Source: Pleomorphomonas sp.
GTDB lineage: Bacteria; Pseudomonadota; Alphaproteobacteria; Rhizobiales; Pleomorphomonadaceae
Reading direction: 5' to 3'
DNA: 64,000 nt
Assembly: GCA_030603685.1 (NCBI GenBank)
Contig: JAUVXG010000003.1
Location: 1 to 64,000 of the forward strand
In this document: positions 57,218-64,000 of the stretch, one piece after another
How the letters are laid out: the number at the start of each line of letters is the position of its first letter
Position numbering within the stretch: position 1 is the first letter of the stretch
Notes under the pieces: generated by a model
Told to the model about the DNA's origin: nothing
Database searches by the model: none
What the model saw: the letters and a program-made list of their open reading frames with translations, nothing else
Position numbers and translations under genes: made by a program

Positions 57218-57907
57218 ATGACACCGACGGTCCTGATTACGGGGGCAAGCCGAGGCGTCGGCCTGGAGCTCGTCCGCCAGTATCTTCAGCGCGGGGCGCG
57301 CGTGCTCGCCATCCATCGGCCCGGACCGATTCCGGAGGCGCTGGCGTCGCTCTATGCCGACAACGCCGACCATATGCGGCTGATCGCCCTCGACGTTCGC
57401 GCGGCCAGCGCCGTCGTCAATCTGGCGGCCCGGCTGTCGGAGCGGATCGACATCCTCATCAACAACACCGGCATGCTCATGGGAACCGGCTTTGCGCCCG
57501 CCGGCAACCTGGTCGGCGGGGTCTTGCGCGCCTCCCTGCAGGTCAACGCCACCGGGCCGCTGTTCGTGGCGCAGGCGGCGCTGTCCAACATGACGCGCGG
57601 CGGCAAGATCGCCACCATCCTGCCGATCGGCGACGTGCGCAGCCTCGACCTGCTCGATGAGGATGCGCGGCAGGCGGCCAAGGCGGCGGTGGTGAGGGTG
57701 ATGCAGTCGCTCGCCCACGATCTCAAGCCGGCCGGCGTGGCGGTGGCGCTGATCCACCCCGGCGCGGTCGGCCCGGGACCGGATGGCGAAGAAGCCGAGG
57801 TCAGCCTCGCCGAAAGCGCGCGCGGCATCGTCGGCGTGATCGACGCGCTGACGCTGGAGACCACCGGCCAGTTCTTCGGCTTCGACGGTGGTTTGGCGGA
57901 GGAGTGA
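57218..57907 (+). CDS. Short-chain dehydrogenase/reductase
   Basis: VLITGASRGVGLELVRQYL; ATG 57218. Confidence 0.88.
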   Translation: MTPTVLITGASRGVGLELVRQYLQRGARVLAIHRPGPIPEALASLYADNADHMRLIALDVRAASAVVNLAARLSERIDILINNTGMLMGTGFAPAGNLVGGVLRASLQVNATGPLFVAQAALSNMTRGGKIATILPIGDVRSLDLLDEDARQAAKAAVVRVMQSLAHDLKPAGVAVALIHPGAVGPGPDGEEAEVSLAESARGIVGVIDALTLETTGQFFGFDGGLAEE

Positions 57908-58016
57908 GCGGTTTTCCGGCCTGCCGCATTTCCATAAAATTCTAGGCATTTCGTGAAAGCGATATCCATTTGTAGGCTTTATTTTGCCCTTTACGCTTTC
58001 TGTGGGTGGTGCCGGA

Positions 58017-59099
58017 ATGCTCGAAACGAATTTGGTCGACTTCAAAAGTCTCGCGCTCGATCCATCTCCGGATCGCAAGAACGAACTGCTCAAGGGTGTC
58101 TCGTCGCTGTTCGCCTTTACGTCCGAACGCTGCACGCTCGAGCAGATCGAAATCTACGACGACGTCATTACCCGCCTGTCGGAAATGGTGGAGATCGAGG
58201 CGCGTATCGTTGCCGCCGAGAAGATCGCCCCGTTGCGCCGGGCGCCGGAACGGGCCGTCCGCACCTTTGCTCGGGACGACGAGGCCGCCTTGGCCTCGCC
58301 GGTGCTGAAGCAGTCGCCGGTGCTCAACGACCACGATCTCGTCGCCATCGCCGAGGAGAAGGGACCCGATCACCTGAAGGCGATCGCCCAGCGCTCGGTG
58401 CTCAGCGAACGGGTGGCCGATATCGTCGTCAGCCGTGGCGACGTCGAAGTCCGTCGCCTCGTTGCCGGCAACTACGGCGCCCGCCTCAGCGAAATCGCGC
58501 TGGCCTGCATCGTGCAGCAGGCGCTGTCCGATTCCCGCACCGCCGAGATCCTCGGCCGCCGTCCCGACACGCCGGACGCCATCATCTCGCAGGTGATCGG
58601 CAAGGCGGTCGATCATGTGCGCTCGACGGTGATGGGCGAGAAGAACGACGATCTCGAAGCCAATCTCGCCGAGGCCGCTCGCTTGGCCGAGGCGCGGCTG
58701 TCCAACTCCTACTGGCTCGGCCTCTACGACTTCGAGTCGGCCTGGGAGCGCATCCGCCAGCAGGGCGGCGAGCGCATCGTCTCCGAGGAACTGCTCTGCC
58801 AGTATGCCGTGGAGGACCGCTTCGCCGACGTGGTCGCCACCTTCGCGCTGCTCACCGACCTCGACATCGAGGAAGCCAAGCACTGGCTGGTGCGCGTCGA
58901 CACCGAACCCTTCGTGGTCATGGCCCGCGCGCTCGGCCTCCGCTTCGCCACCGTGCAGGAAATGCTGAAGTGCGGCCCGTGGAAGCACCGGCTCGACAAC
59001 TGGCAGCGCAACGACGCGCTCACCCAGTTCCAGCAGATCGATCCGCGCGTCGCCCGCGCCCGCATCACCGCCTCGCGCGGCGTGCGCAGCATCGGCTGA
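58017..59099 (+). CDS. DUF2336 domain protein
   Basis: HEAT-like helical pattern with LFAFTSERCTLEQIEIYDDVITRLSEMVEIEARI. Confidence 0.8.
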   Translation: MLETNLVDFKSLALDPSPDRKNELLKGVSSLFAFTSERCTLEQIEIYDDVITRLSEMVEIEARIVAAEKIAPLRRAPERAVRTFARDDEAALASPVLKQSPVLNDHDLVAIAEEKGPDHLKAIAQRSVLSERVADIVVSRGDVEVRRLVAGNYGARLSEIALACIVQQALSDSRTAEILGRRPDTPDAIISQVIGKAVDHVRSTVMGEKNDDLEANLAEAARLAEARLSNSYWLGLYDFESAWERIRQQGGERIVSEELLCQYAVEDRFADVVATFALLTDLDIEEAKHWLVRVDTEPFVVMARALGLRFATVQEMLKCGPWKHRLDNWQRNDALTQFQQIDPRVARARITASRGVRSIG

Positions 59100-59227
59100 A
59101 CCCGGCACCCACAGGAAACGACCAGTCATCGCGGCGGCCCCCCGGCAATCCGGGCGGGCCGCCGCTCCGTTTTGGGCACGTTCCGCCTGATCCGGACTCG
59201 TCCGGCTCAAGCGGTGTTCGGCGAGAG

Positions 59228-59272
59228 AAACTCCAGCAAAGTGGGAACCGGTTTTCTGAAATTGCTCCAGGC
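59228..59272 (+). repeat. Dispersed repeat family 1
   Basis: CTCCAGCAAAGTGGGAACCGGTTTTCTGAAATTGCTCC. Confidence 0.65.
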
Positions 59273-59495
59273 GCACAGAGGGGGCGCCCCATCCTTTCCA
59301 CTTTCTTTCCGGGGGTGTCGGAAATGCTGGTCAGACTAGATTGAAGTAACTTCAAATATATTACTGTCAACGTGGTCATGGAATGAAATGCGCGTTAACT
59401 TTTTTCGTGTAGTGATTTTACCAACATAAGTTGAAAGATGGTTTCAGGCAAGTACTCTACTTGCTCTCGCCGAAAGTACTGGAGGATGCACGCAC

Positions 59496-60971
59496 ATGTG
59501 GCCGTTTTCCGATCGTTCCTCAGCGGTTCTTGAAGCACTTGGTCGTTCCCAGGCGGTGATCGAGTTCGAGCCGGATGGCAAGATCATCACGGCCAACGCC
59601 AACTTCCTGGCCGTCATGGGCTATGGGCTCGACGAGATCGTCGGCAAGCACCATTCGATCTTCGTGGATCCGGCGGATGTGAAGACGGACGCCTACCAGA
59701 CCTTCTGGCGCGACCTCAGGGATGGACGCTATCAGTCGGCCGAGTTCAAGCGGCTTGGCAAAGGCGGCCGCGAGGTGTGGATCCAGGCGACCTACAATCC
59801 GGTGCTCGACAGGTCGGGCAAGGTTGTGCGTGTTGTCAAGTTCGCCACCGACGTCACCGCCCGCAAGCTGGAGGGCGCCGAGGTGCGCGGACAGATCGCC
59901 GCCATCCATCGCGCCCAGGCCGTCATCTCGTTCAATCCGGACGGCACGGTGATCGACGCCAACGACAACTTCCTGAGCGCCATGGGGTATGGGCGCGACG
60001 AGGTCGTCGGCAAGCACCACGCCATGTTCATGCCGGCGAACGAGCGTGACACGCCGGCCTACAAGGCCTTCTGGGACGAACTCAGGGCCGGCAAGTTCAA
60101 GTCCGACGAGTTCCGGCGGGTCGGCAAGAACGGCAAGGACATCTACATTCAGGCCACCTACAATCCGATCTTCGACATGGCCGGCCGCCTCATCAAGGTG
60201 ACCAAGCTCGCCACCGACATCACCGAGGCAGTCGGGCGCCGCAAGGCCCGCCAGGCGGCGCAGGCCGACATCACCCGCGATCTCGACGAAGTGGCCGGCA
60301 TGGTCGCCCGGTCCAACGTCGCGGCCGAGAGCGCCAACGACATCGCCGGCACCACGGCCTCCAACGTGCAGGCCGTCGCTGCCGGCGCCGAGGAGCTGGC
60401 GGCGTCGGTCGCCGAGATCAGCCGTCAGGTGGGGGTCGCCCTCACCGTGTCGGAGGAAGCGGTGCAGCAGGCTGAAACCGCCACCAAGGTGGTGTCCGGC
60501 CTCGCCACCGCCGCCCAGAAGATCGACCAGGTGGTGGAGCTCATCAACAACATCGCCGGGCAGACCAACCTTCTGGCGCTGAACGCCACCATCGAGGCGG
60601 CGCGGGCCGGCGAAATGGGCAAGGGCTTTGCCGTCGTCGCCTCGGAGGTGAAGCAGCTCGCCGCCCAGACCTCGAAGGCCACAGACGAGATCGCGGCGGA
60701 GATCGCCGGCGTTCAGTCGATCACCACCGAGGCGGTGTCGACCATCGCCGGCATCTCCTCGACCATCACCCGCATCAATGGTGTGTCCTCGTCGATCGCC
60801 ACGGCGGTCGAGCAGCAGGCGGCCGTGACGCAGGACATGTCGGGCAACATGCAGACGGCCGCGCGCGGCGTCGACAGCATCGCCCACTCGCTCAGCGAGA
60901 TCAGCGGCTCGGTGCGGACGATCAACACCGCCACCGAGAACCTTCAGCGGGCGGCGCTGGCCATCGCCTGA
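59496..60971 (+). CDS. Soluble tandem-PAS methyl-accepting chemotaxis protein
   Basis: Two PAS repeats ([60 protein letters not shown]) + MCP signalling domain, no clear TM. Confidence 0.95.
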   Translation: MWPFSDRSSAVLEALGRSQAVIEFEPDGKIITANANFLAVMGYGLDEIVGKHHSIFVDPADVKTDAYQTFWRDLRDGRYQSAEFKRLGKGGREVWIQATYNPVLDRSGKVVRVVKFATDVTARKLEGAEVRGQIAAIHRAQAVISFNPDGTVIDANDNFLSAMGYGRDEVVGKHHAMFMPANERDTPAYKAFWDELRAGKFKSDEFRRVGKNGKDIYIQATYNPIFDMAGRLIKVTKLATDITEAVGRRKARQAAQADITRDLDEVAGMVARSNVAAESANDIAGTTASNVQAVAAGAEELAASVAEISRQVGVALTVSEEAVQQAETATKVVSGLATAAQKIDQVVELINNIAGQTNLLALNATIEAARAGEMGKGFAVVASEVKQLAAQTSKATDEIAAEIAGVQSITTEAVSTIAGISSTITRINGVSSSIATAVEQQAAVTQDMSGNMQTAARGVDSIAHSLSEISGSVRTINTATENLQRAALAIA

Positions 60972-60984
60972 CGACCGCCAACCG

Positions 60985-62142
60985 TCACCTGATCCGGCCG
61001 CGTGCGGCAACCGACACCGCGCGCGGCGCCGGTTTTTCGGCCGATATCAGATAGACCTCGTCCACCATGTTGGTCACCACGCAGGCGTGGTTGGGCACGA
61101 TGCGCAGCCGGTCTCCGACCTTGAGACCGGTCGGGCCGGTGCTGACGAGGCGGCCGTGTTCCTCCGACAGCTGGTCGATGGCGAGGTCGTCGCGGCCGAG
61201 CACGTGGCCGTAGCCGGTCAGACCCAGGAGATCCGAGGTGAGGGCCTTCGAACCGGCGTCGATGATGGCGCGGTTGGCGGCAGGCACCGAGACCACCGTC
61301 GCCAGCACGGTGAGGGCGCAGTCGTCCCAGCCGCAGGCGCCGCGCGCCACCAGCGAACGATCGTTATAGACGTAGGTGCCGGGTCGATACTCGGTGACGA
61401 TGGGCGCCTCGGCCGCGTGCATCATGGTCGGCGTGCCGCCCGAGGTGATCGTCGGCACCGTGAGGCCGTCAGCCTCGATCAGCGCCTTGGCCCTCACCAT
61501 GAAATCCTGGACCGCCGCTTCGCCGCCGGCCGGCGGGTAGGTCATCAGGCCGCCGAAGGCGAGGCCGGGCGCCACCGCGATCCTTTTTGCCAGCGCCGCC
61601 GCGTCCTCGGGCGTGCCGACGCCGCAGCGGTTGGCGCCGGTGTCGCACTCGACGAGCACGCGGAGGGGCGTCGCCTCGCCCGCGAAGGCGGCCGACAGGC
61701 CATCCACCACCTCGGCGCTGTCGGCCACCACCGAGAGCCGCACCTTGCGCGCCAGCGCCGCGAGGCGGGCGAGCTTCTTCGCGCCGACGATGTTGTAGGT
61801 GATCAGCACGTCGGTGATGGCCGAACTCCCCGCCACCATGGCCTCGGCCTCGGACACCTTCTGGCAGGTGATGCCGATGGCGCCGGCCCCGATCTGCATG
61901 TCGGCGACAAGCGGCAGCTTGTGCGTCTTGATGTGCGGCCGGACCTTGAAGCCGTTCGCATCGGCATAGGCCTGAAAGCGCCGGATGTTGGCGCGGACTA
62001 TATCGACGTCGACCACGACGCTCGGCGTGTCGAGGCTTGCGGGGAAGGTTTCCATCTGGGGCATTCCGATCTTCGGCGTGACGACACCGTGCTGAATCCC
62101 GGCAATGACGGGTCCGCTCCGGCTTTGGGCGCGTTGGCTCAA
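60985..62142 (-). CDS. DSD1/D-threonine aldolase-like fold-type III PLP enzyme
   Basis: DTPSVVVDVDIVRANIRRFQAYADANGFKVRPHIKTHKLP; C-terminal NHACVVTN metal-binding motif; actual start may be about 62064. Confidence 0.88.
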   Translation of the reverse strand: MSQRAQSRSGPVIAGIQHGVVTPKIGMPQMETFPASLDTPSVVVDVDIVRANIRRFQAYADANGFKVRPHIKTHKLPLVADMQIGAGAIGITCQKVSEAEAMVAGSSAITDVLITYNIVGAKKLARLAALARKVRLSVVADSAEVVDGLSAAFAGEATPLRVLVECDTGANRCGVGTPEDAAALAKRIAVAPGLAFGGLMTYPPAGGEAAVQDFMVRAKALIEADGLTVPTITSGGTPTMMHAAEAPIVTEYRPGTYVYNDRSLVARGACGWDDCALTVLATVVSVPAANRAIIDAGSKALTSDLLGLTGYGHVLGRDDLAIDQLSEEHGRLVSTGPTGLKVGDRLRIVPNHACVVTNMVDEVYLISAEKPAPRAVSVAARGRIR

Positions 62143-62203
62143 TGCGCTCTTGACAAACTATGGACCCTGTATCTCAATACGTCAATCCAATAACACGGAC
62201 TCA

Positions 62204-62221
62204 TGTCCGGTATATTGGACA
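62204..62221. promoter_or_regulatory. Near-palindromic operator candidate TGTCCGGTATATTGGACA
   Basis: Arms TGTCC/GGACA around near-symmetric GGTATATT in the divergent intergenic region. Confidence 0.65.
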
Positions 62222-62254
62222 ATCTGACGCTTGATCAGCAATAAAGGGAACAGA

Positions 62255-63097
62255 ATGAACACGACCATCCGCACCGGCGGCATGCTTGCCGCGTCGGTCT
62301 TCCTCCTCCTGTCGACATCAGCCTATTCCGAGGCCAGCAAGCTCGATGACGTGCTCGCCCGCGGCCACCTCGTTCTCGGCACCGGCAGCACCAATGCGCC
62401 CTGGCATTTCAAGAGCGCCGACGACAAGCTGCAGGGCTTCGACGTCGACATGGGCCGCATCGTCGCCAAGGCCCTGTTCGGCGATCCCGACAAGATCGAG
62501 TATGTGATCCAGTCGTCCGACGCCCGCATTCCCAACATCACCACCGACAAGGTGGACATGACCTGCCAGTTCATGACGGTGACCGGCGAGCGTGCCCAGC
62601 AGGTGGCCTTCACCGTTCCCTATTACCGCGAGGGCGTCGGCCTGATGATGAAGGGCGACAGTCCGTATGCCGACTATGCCGCGCTGAAGGCGGCGGGATC
62701 GTCGGTCACGGTGTCGGTGCTGCAGAACGTCTACGCCGAGGACATGGTTCACGCCGCCCTGCCGGAGGCCGCGGTCGACCAGTCCGACTCGGTCGATCTC
62801 ATCTATCAGGCGCTGGAATCGGGCCGCTCCGACGCGGTCGCCACCGACCAGTCGTCGCTCGCCTGGTACATGGCGCAGAACCCCAACCGCTACAAGGACG
62901 CCGGCTACGGCTGGAACCCGCAGACCTATGCCTGCGCCGTCAAGCGCGGCGACCAGGACTGGCTGAACTTCGTCAACACGGCGCTGCACGAGGCGATGAC
63001 CGGCGTGGAGTTCGATTTCTACGCCAAGTCGTTCAAGACCTGGTTCGGCAAGGACCTCCTGCCGCCGGAAATCGGCTTCCCGGTGGAATTCAAGTAA
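62255..63097 (+). CDS. ABC transporter substrate-binding protein, family 3 (amino acid)
   Basis: Signal peptide; LVLGTGSTNAPWHFKSADDKLQGFDVDMGRIVAKAL. Confidence 0.92.
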   Translation: MNTTIRTGGMLAASVFLLLSTSAYSEASKLDDVLARGHLVLGTGSTNAPWHFKSADDKLQGFDVDMGRIVAKALFGDPDKIEYVIQSSDARIPNITTDKVDMTCQFMTVTGERAQQVAFTVPYYREGVGLMMKGDSPYADYAALKAAGSSVTVSVLQNVYAEDMVHAALPEAAVDQSDSVDLIYQALESGRSDAVATDQSSLAWYMAQNPNRYKDAGYGWNPQTYACAVKRGDQDWLNFVNTALHEAMTGVEFDFYAKSFKTWFGKDLLPPEIGFPVEFK

Positions 63098-63159
63098 CGA
63101 GCCTTTGGCAAGAGCGGAGGCGCGCCTCCGCTCTCCTCCTTTGCACGCAGCGAGGCACC

Positions 63160-63822
63160 ATGGGCTATACGCTGAATTTCGCCGTGGTCTGGCGCAACTT
63201 CGACCGGCTGCTGGAGGGGCTGGCGCTCAGCCTCGGCCTTGCGGTCGTGTCCATCCTCATCGGCGCGGCGGTCGGTCTTGCCGTCGCCTTTGCGCTGATT
63301 TCCAAGTACCGCGCCGCCTCCTGGCCGGCGACGGCCTACGTGACGCTGATCCGCAACCTGCCCATCCTGGTGCTGGTGCTGTTCGTCTATTTCGCGCTGC
63401 CGCAGATGGGCGTCAGACTCGACAAGATCGAGAGCTTCGTCGCGGTTCTCGCCATCTACTCAGGCGCCTATCTGGCCGAGGTGTTTCGGGCGGGGCTTCT
63501 GTCCATCCCCAAGGGGCTGACCGAGGCCGGGCTGGCGATCGGCCTGACGCCGATGCAGATCCGCACGACGATCATCGCGCCCTTGATGCTGCGCAACGTG
63601 CTGCCGTCGATGTCGTCGACCATCATATCGCTGTTCAAGGACACATCGCTCGCCGCCGCCATCGCCGTGCCGGAGCTGACCTTCCAGGCGCGCAAGATCA
63701 ACGTCGAGAGCTTCCGGGTGATCGAGACGTGGATCGTCGCCTCCGCGCTCTATGTCGCCACCTGCGCCCTCATCGCCGCGCTGATGCGGCGCATCGAGCG
63801 GCGCCTGGCCCTGCCGAGGTGA
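63160..63822 (+). CDS. Amino acid ABC transporter permease
   Basis: LEGLALSLGLAVVSILIGAAVGL...SGAYLAEVFRAGLLSIPKGLTEAGLAIGLTPMQ. Confidence 0.93.
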   Translation: MGYTLNFAVVWRNFDRLLEGLALSLGLAVVSILIGAAVGLAVAFALISKYRAASWPATAYVTLIRNLPILVLVLFVYFALPQMGVRLDKIESFVAVLAIYSGAYLAEVFRAGLLSIPKGLTEAGLAIGLTPMQIRTTIIAPLMLRNVLPSMSSTIISLFKDTSLAAAIAVPELTFQARKINVESFRVIETWIVASALYVATCALIAALMRRIERRLALPR

Positions 63823-63827
63823 CGCCA

Positions 63828-64000
63828 TGAACCCGTCCTTCCTCGATCAGTTGTGGCTCGCCCGCAACGTCATCCTCTCGGGCCTCGGCCTGACGGTGTC
63901 TATCTCGCTTCTCGCCATCCTCGCGGGGTCGGTGCTCGGCGTGGTGGTGGGCCTGTCGCTCACCTATGGCGCCCGCCCGGTCCGCTTGGTCTTCCGCGTC
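63828..64000 (+). CDS. Second amino acid ABC transporter permease (truncated by window end)
   Basis: MNPSFLDQLWLARNVILSGLGLTVSISLLAILAGSVLGVVVGLSL...; open to the end. Confidence 0.85.

Noticed and set aside
1-64000. tRNA or rRNA genes, integrase-attached island boundaries
   Set aside because: No cloverleaf-like or rRNA signature recognised by eye; a tRNAscan/Infernal run would be needed to exclude them formally

Overview
High-GC alphaproteobacterial chromosome segment (Hyphomicrobiales-like by gene content; this is inference). Most of the window is ordinary housekeeping, transport, metal-resistance and chemotaxis genes. The standout is a complete four-gene operon at about 10955-18509. It encodes a MotA/TolQ-like protein with a long helical tail, a MotB/OmpA-like protein, an EH_signature-like protein and an SNF2 helicase, with overlapping or nearly abutting genes. 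This matches a type I Zorya anti-phage system (zorABCD). Zorya is a described family, so the novelty lies in its context. The operon sits inside a copper-homeostasis locus between two nearly identical copZ copies (about 213-bp direct repeats, 8 mismatches by eye). The right copZ and copA have divergent CueR-type operators with 19-bp spacers, and the left copZ copy has lost its operator. Other notable items: three regularly spaced palindromes upstream of hipBA, a higBA module with an inverted repeat over its -10, an in-frame MarR/alpha-amylase fusion, an SPFH + NAD-kinase-like gene pair, tandem orphan antitoxins, a stand-alone periplasmic PDC-like sensor beside an MCP, and two dispersed palindromic repeat families, one of which supplies the end of a small ORF. 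No tRNA, rRNA, CRISPR array, integrase or transposase was recognised. All calls are from reading sequence and translations; no database search was run.
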